Below, piece by piece: positions 16,768 to 27,208 of a stretch of DNA of 64,000 bases. Numbering within the stretch: position 1 is the first letter of the stretch; every line of letters starts with the position of its first letter. Made by a program: the position numbers and the translations under genes. The notes beneath the pieces were generated by a model that was given only the letters and a program-made list of their open reading frames with translations, ran no database searches and was not told the origin of the DNA. Origin of the DNA: TMED8 sp038125725 (GTDB lineage: Bacteria > Pseudomonadota > Alphaproteobacteria > Rhodospirillales > Casp-alpha2); assembly GCA_038125725.1 (NCBI GenBank), contig JAYPEK010000012.1, positions 1 to 64,000 on the forward strand. The letters run 5' to 3'.

Positions 16768-17562
16768 CTAGACCGCGATCGGCGCGGCGATATGCGGTTG
16801 CGCCTCGTAGCCGACCAGTTCGAAATCGTCGAATGTGAAGGCGAAGATATCGGTGACGTCCGGGTTGATGCGCATCACCGGCAGCGGACCGGGCCGGCGG
16901 GCGATCTGTTCGTCGGCCTGCTCCAGGTGGTTGGAATAAAGGTGCGCGTCACCCATGGTGAGGATGAACTCGCCCGCTTCCAGCCCCGTCACCTGCGCCA
17001 TCATCATGGTCAAGAGCGCGTAAGACGCTATGTTGAACGGCACGCCCAGGAAGATGTCGCAGCTCCGCTGATAGAGCTGGCACGATAGCTTGCCGTCGGC
17101 GACGTAGAACTGGAACAGGCAATGGCAGGGCGGCAGCGCCATCTCGTTCACCTCCGCCACGTTCCAGGCGGAAACGATGTGGCGGCGTGAATTGGGATTG
17201 GTCTTGATGTCTTCCACCACCTTGGCGATCTGGTCGATGGTGGTGCCGTCGGGCTTCGGCCATGAACGCCATTGGTGGCCGTAAACGGGACCCAAGTCAC
17301 CGTTCTCGTCGGCCCATTCGTCCCAGATGGAGACGCCATGGTCATTCAGGTATTTGATGTTGGTGTCGCCGGCCAGGAACCACAGCAGTTCGTGGATGAT
17401 CGAGCGCAAGTGCAGTTTCTTGGTGGTCAGCACTGGAAAGCCATCGGCCAGATCGAAACGCATCTGGTAGCCGAACACGCTCTGCGTGCCGGTGCCGGTG
17501 CGGTCGCCCCGGAAGGTGCCGGTGCCGCGAACATGTTTCAGGAGGTCCAGGTACTGCTGCAT
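16768..17562 (-). CDS. thyA: Thymidylate synthase (ThyA type)
   Basis: Methylates dUMP to dTMP using methylene-tetrahydrofolate. The 264 residues equal the short bacterial ThyA length. Seen: RTGTGTQSVFGYQMRFDL, HELLWFLAGDTNI, the active-site cysteine in LPPCHCLFQFYV, and QRSCDIFLGVPFNIASYA (dUMP and folate contacts). It is the first gene of a thyA-folA operon. Confidence 0.97.
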   Translation of the reverse strand: MQQYLDLLKHVRGTGTFRGDRTGTGTQSVFGYQMRFDLADGFPVLTTKKLHLRSIIHELLWFLAGDTNIKYLNDHGVSIWDEWADENGDLGPVYGHQWRSWPKPDGTTIDQIAKVVEDIKTNPNSRRHIVSAWNVAEVNEMALPPCHCLFQFYVADGKLSCQLYQRSCDIFLGVPFNIASYALLTMMMAQVTGLEAGEFILTMGDAHLYSNHLEQADEQIARRPGPLPVMRINPDVTDIFAFTFDDFELVGYEAQPHIAAPIAV

Positions 17563-17666
17563 CCGGCCAGTGTAGCCCCCCGCCCCCGGCGCTCCAAGCG
17601 GCGGTTGGCGGGTGTGCAGGGGTTCGGGTATAGTCGCTTGGAATCAATTGCTTGCGGGGCCGGCAA

Positions 17667-17972
17667 ATGAAAAACCTGTTCCTTGCGCTCGGCGCTTCGG
17701 CGGTGTTGATCGGGACACCGATTCTATCGCCGCCTCAAGCGCAGGACCCGACCCGCCCCATCGCCAACCTGCAGGCGGCGGGCTGGACCGTGGTTTCACG
17801 CACGGAGGAGAAGAAGGAGCTTCCCGGCATCGCGCCGTACCAGAACCTGACCCGCGTGGTGCAGGTGGTGCACTACCGCCTGACCAAGGGCGACGAGGTC
17901 ATGGTCTGCGAGGCCATCTACGATTCGCAGCGCGACCGCTACGACGAGACCTGCCGCCCGGCGAGCCGCTGA
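17667..17972 (+). CDS. Small exported hypothetical protein
   Basis: A 101-residue protein. ATG 17667 is followed by a good signal peptide (KNLFLALGASAVLIGTPIL) with likely cleavage around residue 25. The mature domain is about 75 residues, containing ANLQAAGWTVVSRTEE, VVHYRLTKGDEVMVCEAIYDSQ and ETC, with two cysteines. I do not recognise the family. Its stop overlaps the ATG of the Ldh-family gene by one base, indicating translational coupling. Confidence 0.72.
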   Translation: MKNLFLALGASAVLIGTPILSPPQAQDPTRPIANLQAAGWTVVSRTEEKKELPGIAPYQNLTRVVQVVHYRLTKGDEVMVCEAIYDSQRDRYDETCRPASR

Positions 17973-19000
17973 TGGACGCGACGACAACCCGCATCGCCGC
18001 CGAGGATTTGAAGGCGCTCACGGTCCGCGCCTTCGAGCGCGCCGGCTTCACCCAAAAGGACGCCGAGACCACCGCCGAGCTTCTGGTCACCACCGACCTG
18101 ATGGGCATCTCGACGCATGGCGTGCACCGGGTCGAGCAGTATCTCGCCCGCGTCGCCGCCGGCGTGGTGCCGGCCCAGCCGTCCATCCGCGCCGCCGACA
18201 AGGCCGCCTCCATCGCCATCATCGACGGCGGCGGCGGCCAAGGCCAGGTGATCGGCGCGCTGGCGCTGGAGGTCGCCATGACCAAGGCGATCAAGACCGG
18301 CATCGGCTTCGTCACCGCCGGCAATTCCAACCATTTCGGCGCCATGGCGCCCTACGGCTTCGCCGCCACGGTGGCGGGACTGATCCTGATTTCCGCCACA
18401 ACGGCGTCGCCTGCCATGAGCCCTTTCGGCGGCAGGGACCTGCTGCTCGGCAACAACCCCGTGGGCTTCGCCGCGCCCAACAAGCCGGCACCTTTCCTGC
18501 TCGACATGGCCTTGAGCGTCGCCGCGCGCGGCAAGATGCGAAAGCTCCGCGACGCCGGCGATGAAATGCCGCTCGGCTGGGCCTTGGACACCGACGGCAA
18601 CCCGACCACCGATCCCGCCCGTGGCCTAGACGGCTTCATTCAGTTCATCGGCGGCCACAAGGGCTACGGCATGGCGCTGGCGGTGGATATCCTATCGGGC
18701 GTTTTGTCCGGCGGGCGCTTCCTCGACGACGTCGGCGACATGTGGGCGGAAAAGGAGCCGCAAGGCGTCAGCCACATGTTCATTGCCATCAACCCCGCCG
18801 CCATCCTGGGCCGCGAACTCTACGACCAGCGCATGGCCGCGTTCACCGCCAAGGTGAAAGGCTCGGCACCGTTCCAGGAAGGCGGCGAAGTGTTGCTGCC
18901 GGGCGAGCCCGAAATGCGCACCATGGAGGCGCGGCGCCTCGACGGCATCCCGTTGGCGTCGGAACTCTTGGAAACCCTGCACCGGCTGGCAGGGGACTGA
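17972..19000 (+). CDS. Ldh family (malate/L-lactate/L-sulfolactate-type) NAD(P)H oxidoreductase
   Basis: 342 residues of the Ldh_2 (YlbC/malate dehydrogenase) superfamily, which reduces or oxidises 2-hydroxy/2-oxo acids or imines with NAD(P) and lacks a Rossmann fold. Seen: MGISTHGVHRVEQYL (catalytic-histidine block), NSNHFGAMAPYG, TTASPAMSPFGG and LGNNPVGFAAP, and GGHKGYGMALAVDILSG near the C-terminus. The ATG overlaps the preceding stop. Two dipeptide-type permease genes follow immediately, so the substrate may be something imported or exported by them; that is inference. Confidence 0.88.
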   Translation: MDATTTRIAAEDLKALTVRAFERAGFTQKDAETTAELLVTTDLMGISTHGVHRVEQYLARVAAGVVPAQPSIRAADKAASIAIIDGGGGQGQVIGALALEVAMTKAIKTGIGFVTAGNSNHFGAMAPYGFAATVAGLILISATTASPAMSPFGGRDLLLGNNPVGFAAPNKPAPFLLDMALSVAARGKMRKLRDAGDEMPLGWALDTDGNPTTDPARGLDGFIQFIGGHKGYGMALAVDILSGVLSGGRFLDDVGDMWAEKEPQGVSHMFIAINPAAILGRELYDQRMAAFTAKVKGSAPFQEGGEVLLPGEPEMRTMEARRLDGIPLASELLETLHRLAGD

Positions 19001-19004
19001 GCCC

Positions 19005-19991
19005 GTGACCCGTTTCGTCGCCGGCCGGCTGTTGGAAAGCCTGGTGGTTTTGCTGGTGATGTCATTCGTCATCTACGGCCTGATCGGGCTGATGCCGGGC
19101 GACCCCATCGACGAGATGATCGCCGCCAACCCGAAACTGACCTCCGACGACATCCAGCGCCTGAAAGCGCTCTACGGATTGGATAAGCCGCTGTTGGAAC
19201 GCTACGGCAACTGGCTGGTGGCGGCGCTACAGGGCGATTTCGGTTTCTCGCGCATTCATGCCCGACCGGCGACCGAGGTGCTGATGCCGCGGCTGGTGAA
19301 CACGCTGATATTGATGGGCGCGGCGACGGCGCTGGCGTTGGCGATCGCGCTGCCGCTCGGCATCATGGCGGCGTGGAAACCCAATTCCGCCTTCGACTAC
19401 GGGGTCAACCTGTTCTGCTTCGCCGGCATTTCGGTGCCGCCGTTCTGGCTGGCGCTTTTGGCGATCATCCTGTTTTCGGTGAAGCTCGGCTGGCTGCCGG
19501 CCGGCGGCATGGCGACCGTGGGCGAAGGCATCGAAGGCGCCGGCGGCTTCATGGATCGGCTGACCCACATGATCCTGCCGGTCGGCACGCTGGCGCTGCT
19601 GACCGCCGGCGGCTTCATCCGCTTCATCCGTGCCTCCATGATCCAGGTGCTGCGCCAGGATTTCATCCGCACCGCCAAGGCCAAGGGCGTCGGCCCGGCG
19701 CGTCTCCTGTTCGGTCACGCGCTCCGGAACGCGGTGCTACCCTTCATCACCGTGCTGGCGCTCAGCTTCGGTTCCCTCTTTTCCGGCGCGCTGATCACCG
19801 AGACCATGTTTTCATGGCTCGGCGTCGGCAAGATGATCTTCGATTCCGTGCTCGGCAACGATTTCAACCTGGCCCTCGTCGGGTTGCTGTTCGCGACGCT
19901 GATGACGCTGATCGGCAACATCATCGCCGACGTCGCCTATGCCTGGGTAGACCCGCGCATCACCGACGCGCCCGAGAGGGCCCGCGCATGA
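19005..19991 (+). CDS. ABC transporter permease, DppB/OppB type
   Basis: Inner-membrane permease of peptide/nickel-type ABC importers. It is 328 residues with about six hydrophobic helices; the N-terminus VVLLVMSFVIYGLIGLMPGDP is diagnostic of DppB proteins. The EAA-like loop reads RTAKAKGVGPARLLFGHALRN and the second half has SLFSGALITETMFSWLGVG. GTG 19005 starts 4 bases after the Ldh gene stop. Its stop overlaps the DppC-type start as ATGA. No binding protein or ATPase gene is adjacent. Confidence 0.92.
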   Translation: MTRFVAGRLLESLVVLLVMSFVIYGLIGLMPGDPIDEMIAANPKLTSDDIQRLKALYGLDKPLLERYGNWLVAALQGDFGFSRIHARPATEVLMPRLVNTLILMGAATALALAIALPLGIMAAWKPNSAFDYGVNLFCFAGISVPPFWLALLAIILFSVKLGWLPAGGMATVGEGIEGAGGFMDRLTHMILPVGTLALLTAGGFIRFIRASMIQVLRQDFIRTAKAKGVGPARLLFGHALRNAVLPFITVLALSFGSLFSGALITETMFSWLGVGKMIFDSVLGNDFNLALVGLLFATLMTLIGNIIADVAYAWVDPRITDAPERARA

Positions 19992-20908
19992 CCGCGCCGT
20001 CGCTCACCTTCGCCACGGAAAGCCCCGCCCGGCGTATGTGGCGGCGCTTCCTCCGCCACAAATTGGCGGTGGCGAGCGCGCTGTTCCTGATCGTCCTCGC
20101 CGTCATCGCCTGGGCGGCGCCGATGAGTGAGCATCTGCTCGGTTTCGACGCTGAACGGGTCGACCTGCTGGCGCGCATGGCGCCGCCGTCCCTCGCCCAC
20201 CCGCTCGGCACCGACGAGCTCGGGCGCGATCTGTTCCTGCGCCTCTCCTACGGCGGCCAGGTGTCGATGGCGGTGGCCATGGCGGCGGCGTTGGGCTCGG
20301 CCGTCATCGGCACGCTGTTCGGGCTATTGGCGGGCTATTTCGGCGGCCGGCTGGACAGCATCCTGATGCGCTTGACGGACGGGGTGATCTCGCTGCCGCT
20401 ATTGCCTTTGCTGATCGTGCTGGCGGCGATCGACCTGGAAAAGCTCGGCCTTTCCGCCGAGATGGCGGCGTCCGAGAACGCGGCGCTCTACCGCATTGTC
20501 GTCATCATCGCGCTGGTCGGCTGGACCACGGTGGCGCGCCTGGTGCGGGCCGAGACGCTGGCGCTGAAGAACCGCGAGTTCGTGCGCGCCGCGGTCGCCT
20601 TGGGCGGCTCGTCGGCGCGCATCATCGCCCGCCACATCCTGCCCAACGCCGTTTCGCCGATCATCGTTGCGACGACGCTTTCGGTGGGCAACATCATCCT
20701 GTTGGAATCGGTCTTGAGTTTCCTCGGCATGGGCATCCAGCCGCCCATCGCCAGTTGGGGCAACATGCTGACCAACGCCCAGGACCTGATCTGGACGGCG
20801 CCGGCGCTGGCCTTCTGGCCGGGCATGCTGATCTTCGCCACGGTCATCGCCTTCAACTTCCTCGGCGACGGGTTGCAGGACGCGCTCGATCCCCGCGCGC
20901 TCAACTGA
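19988..20908 (+). CDS. ABC transporter permease, DppC/OppC type
   Basis: Partner permease of 306 residues. It carries the OppC_N-type start (RFLRHKLAVASALFLIVLAVIAW), LGTDELGRDLFLRLSYGG (typical DppC motif), and the EAA loop VRAAVALGGSSARIIARHILPN. The ATGA overlap with the DppB-type gene shows coupling. A functional importer needs a periplasmic binding protein and two ATPases, none of which are encoded here; they must be elsewhere. Confidence 0.92.
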   Translation: MTAPSLTFATESPARRMWRRFLRHKLAVASALFLIVLAVIAWAAPMSEHLLGFDAERVDLLARMAPPSLAHPLGTDELGRDLFLRLSYGGQVSMAVAMAAALGSAVIGTLFGLLAGYFGGRLDSILMRLTDGVISLPLLPLLIVLAAIDLEKLGLSAEMAASENAALYRIVVIIALVGWTTVARLVRAETLALKNREFVRAAVALGGSSARIIARHILPNAVSPIIVATTLSVGNIILLESVLSFLGMGIQPPIASWGNMLTNAQDLIWTAPALAFWPGMLIFATVIAFNFLGDGLQDALDPRALN

Positions 20909-20912
20909 CGGC

Positions 20913-21665
20913 TCAGGCGCGCAGCCACCAGTTGACGATGATGGCGATGCCAGAAACCATCAGCACCGCCAATACCACCTGGGCGAAACGCCCATCGCCG
21001 AGCCTGCCGTAGGTCCAGCGTCCGGCCCAGGCGCCCGCTAGCGTCGCCGGCAGCGCCACCAGCGTCAGCCGCCCGACCTCATAGGTGATGAAACCGCCGT
21101 AGGCCTGCGACGCCAGCGCCAAAACGAGAATGGTCAGGTTGAAAGACTGGAAGACGCCGCGGCTGGCATCCTTGCCCCAGCCCCGAAGGCTCGCCCAGAT
21201 CGTCGGCGGCGGCCCGGACAAGCCAGCCAGCCCGCCCAACACGCCACCGGCAAGCCCGACAGCGCCATCCGCCCAGCGCCCGCCCCAGGTGATCTTGGGC
21301 GCGGCGCGGCGCGCCAGCATGAAGGCGCAGTAGCCGACAAGCAGGCAACCGGCGAACAGCCGGAACCCCTGCGGCGACACCCAGGCCAGCAGCCAGGTGC
21401 CGAGCGGCACGCCGGCAACGCCGCCCGCGACGAACGGCAGCGTGCGGCGCCAATCGATGGCGTGCCAGATGGTCGGCAGGGTGATCGCCTGGGCGACGAT
21501 GGAACAGGTCACGACCAAGGGCCCGGCGACCACCGGCGGCAACACCTGCAGCCAGAAGTTCAACGCCGTCAGCCCGGTGCCGAACCCGGTCAGCCCGTTG
21601 ACGTAGCCGCCGGCGAGCGCGCCTAAAAGCACCATGATCTCCATGAATTCCATGCCGGTCCGCAT
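20913..21665 (-). CDS. TSUP (TauE/SafE, DUF81) family membrane permease
   Basis: Sulfite/sulfonate-type exporter family; substrate not predictable. About 250 residues with eight hydrophobic segments and the two related halves typical of the family (LLGALAGGYVNGLTGFGTGL near the start; GLAGGVLGGLAGLSGPPPTIW in the second half). The start is ambiguous among three in-frame ATGs at 21665, 21653 and 21644. The gene converges with the DppC-type gene, with only 4 bases between stops, and is divergent from ssrA. Confidence 0.85.
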   Translation of the reverse strand: MRTGMEFMEIMVLLGALAGGYVNGLTGFGTGLTALNFWLQVLPPVVAGPLVVTCSIVAQAITLPTIWHAIDWRRTLPFVAGGVAGVPLGTWLLAWVSPQGFRLFAGCLLVGYCAFMLARRAAPKITWGGRWADGAVGLAGGVLGGLAGLSGPPPTIWASLRGWGKDASRGVFQSFNLTILVLALASQAYGGFITYEVGRLTLVALPATLAGAWAGRWTYGRLGDGRFAQVVLAVLMVSGIAIIVNWWLRA

Positions 21666-21698
21666 ATCACCGGCGCCGCCCGGCCACAAGCTGCGCCA

Positions 21699-21727
21699 TT
21701 GCCGGAAAAGGTGGATTTGCCTATATT
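21699..21727 (+). promoter_or_regulatory. Promoter of the tmRNA gene
   Basis: TTGCCG (21699-21704) and TATATT (21722-21727) separated by 17 bases form a good sigma-70-type promoter. A start near 21734 matches the expected 5' end of the acceptor piece of the permuted tmRNA. Confidence 0.75.
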
Positions 21728-21733
21728 AGCCCT

Positions 21734-22060
21734 GCCGGTTCGCCGGCTATGGCGATAAACGCGTTGCGGAATAAGCGTTGCGGACCCGGGGGCAGTGCCC
21801 GGCGCCTCCACCAATTCCCTCCCTCAGCAAATTCGAGGGAGCTTGTGGGGGCGAAACAGGATCGACGTGCGTAGTAAAGGCAATGGCTTTCGCTCGGTGG
21901 GGTTCCGCCGTTACCGGACCAAACCTTATAGTTGCCAACGACAACTATGCTGAGGCTCGCCTCGCCGCTTAATGCGGTTAGGTGAACCACTGTTAAAGTC
22001 CTAGCGGTTAGCACCGTTTAGGCGGGGTTCGGGCGGCACCTGGCAACAGAAGCCGCCCAC
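21734..22060 (+). ncRNA. ssrA: Two-piece (circularly permuted) tmRNA
   Basis: Trans-translation RNA that rescues stalled ribosomes. The gene is permuted as in alphaproteobacteria. The acceptor piece comes first and ends GCGCCTCCACCA at 21813. A spacer with a CTCCCTC/GAGGGAG hairpin follows and is presumably excised. The coding piece starts GGGGGCGAAACAGGATCGACG at 21847. The acceptor stem GGGGGCG/CGCCTCC contains the G3-U70 pair required by alanyl-tRNA synthetase. The tag ORF at 21934-21972 reads ANDNYAEARLAA then stop. The outer ends are approximate. This explains the otherwise gene-free stretch of about 590 bases before sspB. Confidence 0.95.
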
Positions 22061-22070
22061 TTCATTTTTT
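22031..22070 (+). terminator. Terminator of ssrA
   Basis: A GGGCGGC/GCCGCCC stem (22031-22037 and 22052-22058) is followed by a six-T run at 22065-22070. It may overlap the last helix of the coding piece. The remaining stretch to sspB (22071-22255) shows nothing further that I can assign. Confidence 0.7.
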
Positions 22071-22255
22071 GCCCCTCAGGCGCCGGGCGCGGTTCTCCGA
22101 ACCGCTTGGCTTTCGGCCATTCGGCCGGCGCGCCTTGCGCTTGCCTCGCGCCACTGACGCTCGGTTTAACGCGCCCTGTCACACCGCCGTGAATTTCCAT
22201 TCTGAATCTTGCGACGGGTCTTTCACCGAACGGGCATCCGGGGTAGAACTTGGGC

Positions 22256-22771
22256 ATGGACGACGAAACATTGCGTTACGACCTGTGGATCGAGGAAGCG
22301 CTTCGCCAGGTGATCCACCGGGCGCTGGAAATGACCGCCGCCGAAGGGCTGCCGGGTGACCACCATTTCTACATCACCTTCCGCACCAACGCCGCCGGCG
22401 TCGAGGTGCCGCCATACCTGCGCGCCCAGCACCCGGACGAGATGACCATCGTGCTGCAACACCAGTTCGAGAACCTGACCGTCGACGCCGACGGCTTCTC
22501 GGTCTCGCTCAGGTTCAACGGCAAGCCGGAACTGTTGGTGATCCCGTTCGAGGCCGTCACCTCCTTCGCCGACCCGAGCGTCAACTTCGGCCTGCAATTG
22601 AAGACCGTCGACATGGATGACGCCGATTTCGAGGAACTGGCCATCGATCCAGTCAACTCCATCGAGGACCTGGAACCGATCGAAGAGAAACCCGCCGCCG
22701 ACATGACCGACGAGGACGGCAAGCCGAAAACCGGCGAGGTCATCGCGCTCGACGCCTTCCGCAAAAAATAA
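22256..22771 (+). CDS. sspB: ClpXP adaptor protein SspB
   Basis: Tethers ssrA-tagged proteins to the ClpXP protease. It is 171 residues of the alphaproteobacterial SspB-alpha type. The globular domain covers residues 1-105 (LRYDLWIEEALRQVIHRAL, HHFYITFRT, MTIVLQHQFENL, FNGKPELLVIPFEAVTSFADPSV), followed by a flexible acidic linker and a short C-terminal ClpX-binding tail (GEVIALDAFRKK). ATG 22256 is chosen over the TTG two codons upstream. It directly follows ssrA, whose tag it recognises. Confidence 0.93.
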   Translation: MDDETLRYDLWIEEALRQVIHRALEMTAAEGLPGDHHFYITFRTNAAGVEVPPYLRAQHPDEMTIVLQHQFENLTVDADGFSVSLRFNGKPELLVIPFEAVTSFADPSVNFGLQLKTVDMDDADFEELAIDPVNSIEDLEPIEEKPAADMTDEDGKPKTGEVIALDAFRKK

Positions 22772-22814
22772 CGCCCTTGGGCGTTCCTCCTCTGCCAACC
22801 TTCCCGAGGACATC

Positions 22815-24431
<1,617 letters not shown>

Positions 24432-24443
24432 GGAGACATTTCC

Positions 24444-25847
24444 ATGAAGGATTCCGACGACTTCCGCACCGAGAAGGACGCGCTCGGCCACGTCCAGGTG
24501 CCGGCCGGGCACTATTGGGGGGCGCAGACGGAACGCGCGCGCCAGAACTTCCAAATCGGCTGGGAGACCATGCCGGCGGAACTGATCCACGCCTTCGGCC
24601 TGCAAAAGAAGGCCGCCGCGCTGGCCAACATGGAATTGGGCTTGCTGGACGCCAAGCTCGGCGACGCCATCACTCACGCCTGCGACGACGTCATCGAGGG
24701 GCGCCTGGACGATGAATTCCCGCTGCCCGTCTGGCAGACCGGCTCCGGCACCCAGACCAACATGAACATGAACGAGGTCATCGCCAACCGGGCCAATGAA
24801 ATCCTCGGCCAGCCCCTGGGCGCCAAGGACCCGGTGCACCCGAACGACCACGTCAACATGAGCCAGTCGTCCAACGACAGCTTCCCGACGGTCATGCACG
24901 TGGCCCTGCTGTTGCTCGGCAACGGCCTGTTGGCGCCGGCGCTGGAACACATGCGGCTCACCCTGGAAGCCAAGGCGGACGAGTTCAAGGACCTGGTGAA
25001 GATCGGCCGCACGCACCTGCAGGACGCGACACCGCTGACGCTCGGCAACGAGTTCGCCGCCTACGCGCACCAGTGCCAGCAGAACGAACAGCGCCTGGAT
25101 AAGGCCTATGTGCAGCTCTACGAACTGGCGCAGGGCGGCACCGCCGTCGGCACCGGGCTGAACGCGCCGGCAAACTTCGACGCCGTCTTCTGCGAGAAGA
25201 TTTCCGCGCTGACGGACCTCGAATTCAAGCCCTGCCCGGACAAGTTCTATGCCATCGCCGCGCACGACGCGCTGGTGAACCTGTCGGGCAAACTGAACAC
25301 CATCGCCGTCACCTCCAACAAGATCGCCAACGACATCCGCCTGATGGCGTCGGGCCCGCGCGCCGGATTGGGTGAGATTTCATTGCCGGCGAACGAGCCC
25401 GGTTCCTCGATCATGCCGGGCAAGGTCAACCCGACACAGGCCGAGGCGCTGACCCAGGTGGCGGCACAGGTGATGGGCAACCATGTGACGGTCACCGTCG
25501 CCGGCACCCAGGGCCACCTGGAGCTCAACGCCTTCAAGCCGGTCATGGTCTATTCGCTGCTGCAATCGACGCGGCTTCTGGGCGACGCCATCAACAGTTT
25601 CACCGACAACTGCCTCGCGGGCATCGCCGCCAACGAAGCGCGCTTGCGGCAACTGACCGAGGCGTCCTTGATGCTGGTGACGGCGCTGACGCCGCATATC
25701 GGCTACGACAAGGCCGCCGAAATCGCCTTGAAGGCACACGCCGACGGCAGCACGCTGAAGGAAGCGGCGCTGGCGCTCGGCTACGTCGCGGCCGGTGATT
25801 TCGATCGCTGGGCCGATCCGAAAACCATGTTGGGAGGGAACGCATGA
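24444..25847 (+). CDS. fumC: Fumarate hydratase class II
   Basis: Iron-independent, oxygen-stable fumarase, a homotetramer. It is 467 residues with GSGTQTNMNMNEVIANRA, the B-site/active-site block HPNDHVNMSQSSNDSFPT, TGLNAP, and the superfamily signature GSSIMPGKVNPTQAEAL. It follows the class I enzyme directly, and its last codon overlaps the start of the SDR gene by 4 bases (ATGA). Confidence 0.96.
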   Translation: MKDSDDFRTEKDALGHVQVPAGHYWGAQTERARQNFQIGWETMPAELIHAFGLQKKAAALANMELGLLDAKLGDAITHACDDVIEGRLDDEFPLPVWQTGSGTQTNMNMNEVIANRANEILGQPLGAKDPVHPNDHVNMSQSSNDSFPTVMHVALLLLGNGLLAPALEHMRLTLEAKADEFKDLVKIGRTHLQDATPLTLGNEFAAYAHQCQQNEQRLDKAYVQLYELAQGGTAVGTGLNAPANFDAVFCEKISALTDLEFKPCPDKFYAIAAHDALVNLSGKLNTIAVTSNKIANDIRLMASGPRAGLGEISLPANEPGSSIMPGKVNPTQAEALTQVAAQVMGNHVTVTVAGTQGHLELNAFKPVMVYSLLQSTRLLGDAINSFTDNCLAGIAANEARLRQLTEASLMLVTALTPHIGYDKAAEIALKAHADGSTLKEAALALGYVAAGDFDRWADPKTMLGGNA

Positions 25848-26581
25848 GCAAGGTCACGCTCGTTACCGGCGGCTCGCGCGGCATCGGCGCCGCCACCGCC
25901 AAGGCCTGCGCCGCCGCCGGCCACAAGGTCGCGGTCAACTACGTCGGAAACAAGGACGCCGCCGACGCCGTCGTCGCCGACATCCAGGCCGCCGGCGGCA
26001 CCGCCATGGCGATCCAGGCTGATACCTCCATTGAGTCCCAGGTCATCGCCATGTTCGATGCGGTCACGGCGGAATTCGGCCCGATCACCGGTCTCGTCAA
26101 CAACGCCGGCATCAACGGCGGCTCGTCCAGGGTCGCCGATCTTGCGGACGACATGATCGCGCGGGTGCTCGACATCAACGTGCGCGGCTGTTTCCTCTGC
26201 GCACGCGAAGCGGTGAAGCGCATGTCGACGAAGCTGGGCGGCCAGGGCGGCGTCATCATCAATATCTCGTCGGGCTCGGCGAAGCTCGGCAATCCGGGGA
26301 ACGGCGTGCTCTATGCCGCTTCCAAGGGCGCGGTCGATTCCCTTACCGTCGGTCTCGCCCAGGAAGTGGCCGGCGAAGGCATCCGTGTCAACGCGGTGGC
26401 ACCGGGCCTGACGGAAACCGACATGCCGGCCCGTGACAAGCTCGCCGGGGCCGCGAAGACCATTCCCATGGGCCGTGCGGGCCAGCCCGATGAGATCGCA
26501 AACGCGATCCGCTGGCTCCTGTCGGACGAAGCCAGCTACGTCGCCTGCGCCAATCTGCGCGTCTCGGGCGGGCGGATTTGA
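25844..26581 (+). CDS. Short-chain dehydrogenase/reductase (classical SDR)
   Basis: 245 residues. NAD(P) loop TGGSRGIGAATAKA at the N-terminus, cofactor Asn in NNAGINGG, catalytic Ser in IINISSGSAKLGNPGN and YxxxK in LYAASKGAVDSLT, and PGLTETDM. The sequence is like sugar dehydrogenase/3-oxoacyl reductase members; the N-terminal basic residue after the loop and the substrate are not decidable from sequence. ATG 25844 overlaps the fumC stop. The C-terminus lacks the usual VxGG with conventional D, ending LRVSGGRI. Confidence 0.88.
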   Translation: MSKVTLVTGGSRGIGAATAKACAAAGHKVAVNYVGNKDAADAVVADIQAAGGTAMAIQADTSIESQVIAMFDAVTAEFGPITGLVNNAGINGGSSRVADLADDMIARVLDINVRGCFLCAREAVKRMSTKLGGQGGVIINISSGSAKLGNPGNGVLYAASKGAVDSLTVGLAQEVAGEGIRVNAVAPGLTETDMPARDKLAGAAKTIPMGRAGQPDEIANAIRWLLSDEASYVACANLRVSGGRI

Positions 26582-27204
26582 GCGCACCGGAGATCATCCT
26601 CAACGGCCCCGAGGACGCCGCCTTCACCATCTGCCTGGCGCACGGCGCCGGTGCGCCGATGGACTCACCCTTCATGCAGGCCTTCGCCGAGATGCTGGCC
26701 GCCGAGGGCTTCCGCGCGGCGCGCTTCGAATTCCCTTACATGGCGGAACGCCGCGTGACCGGGACCAAGAAGCCGCCGAACCGGGCGCCGGTGCTGCTCG
26801 ATTGCTGGCGCAATGTGATCGCCGAATTGGGGCCGCCGGAACGCCTGGTCATCGGCGGCAAGTCCATGGGTGGGCGCATGGCGTCCCTGGTCGCCGACGA
26901 GACCGGCGTGGCGGGGCTGATCTGCCTGGGCTATCCGTTCCATAGCCCCGGCAAGGAACCGGGGCCGAACCGGCTGGAACACCTGGAAAACTTGGCGACG
27001 CCGACGTTGATCTGCCAGGGCACGCGCGATCCGTTCGGCACGTCGGAAGAGGTGCCGGGCTATCGCTTGAGTGGAAAAGTTCGGCTACACTGGCTGGAAG
27101 ACGGCGACCACGGCTTCAAGCCGCGCAAGAAATCGGGGCTGACCGAAGAGCAGAATTGGCAAAGCGCCATCGCCGCCATCGTCACATTCGTCAACGGACT
27201 GTAG
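26578..27204 (+). CDS. Alpha/beta-fold hydrolase (TEX30/KANSL3-like dienelactone-hydrolase clan)
   Basis: 208 residues. Oxyanion-region LAHGAGAPMDSPFM, nucleophile elbow GGKSMGGRMAS with Ser at about residue 103, acid region CQGTRDPFGTSEE, and His in LEDGDHGFKPRK complete a triad. The start appears to be TTG 26578, overlapping the SDR stop by 4 bases; no ATG fits. Co-transcribed with the SDR and the VOC gene. Substrate unknown. Confidence 0.83.
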   Translation: MSAPEIILNGPEDAAFTICLAHGAGAPMDSPFMQAFAEMLAAEGFRAARFEFPYMAERRVTGTKKPPNRAPVLLDCWRNVIAELGPPERLVIGGKSMGGRMASLVADETGVAGLICLGYPFHSPGKEPGPNRLEHLENLATPTLICQGTRDPFGTSEEVPGYRLSGKVRLHWLEDGDHGFKPRKKSGLTEEQNWQSAIAAIVTFVNGL

Positions 27205-27208
27205 AGCC

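Noticed and set aside
17796..17987. 63-codon minus-strand ORF opposite the small exported protein
   Set aside because: No ribosome site, composition Arg/Leu-rich, and the plus strand carries a protein with a clear signal peptide coupled to the next gene.
21778..21972. 64-codon ORF ending in ANDNYAEARLAA
   Set aside because: The end is the tmRNA tag; the upstream part lies in the acceptor piece and spacer. The region is the ssrA gene, not a protein gene.
22018..22257. 79-codon ORF on the minus strand between ssrA and sspB
   Set aside because: No ribosome site or family; it overlaps the ssrA terminator and the promoter side of sspB.
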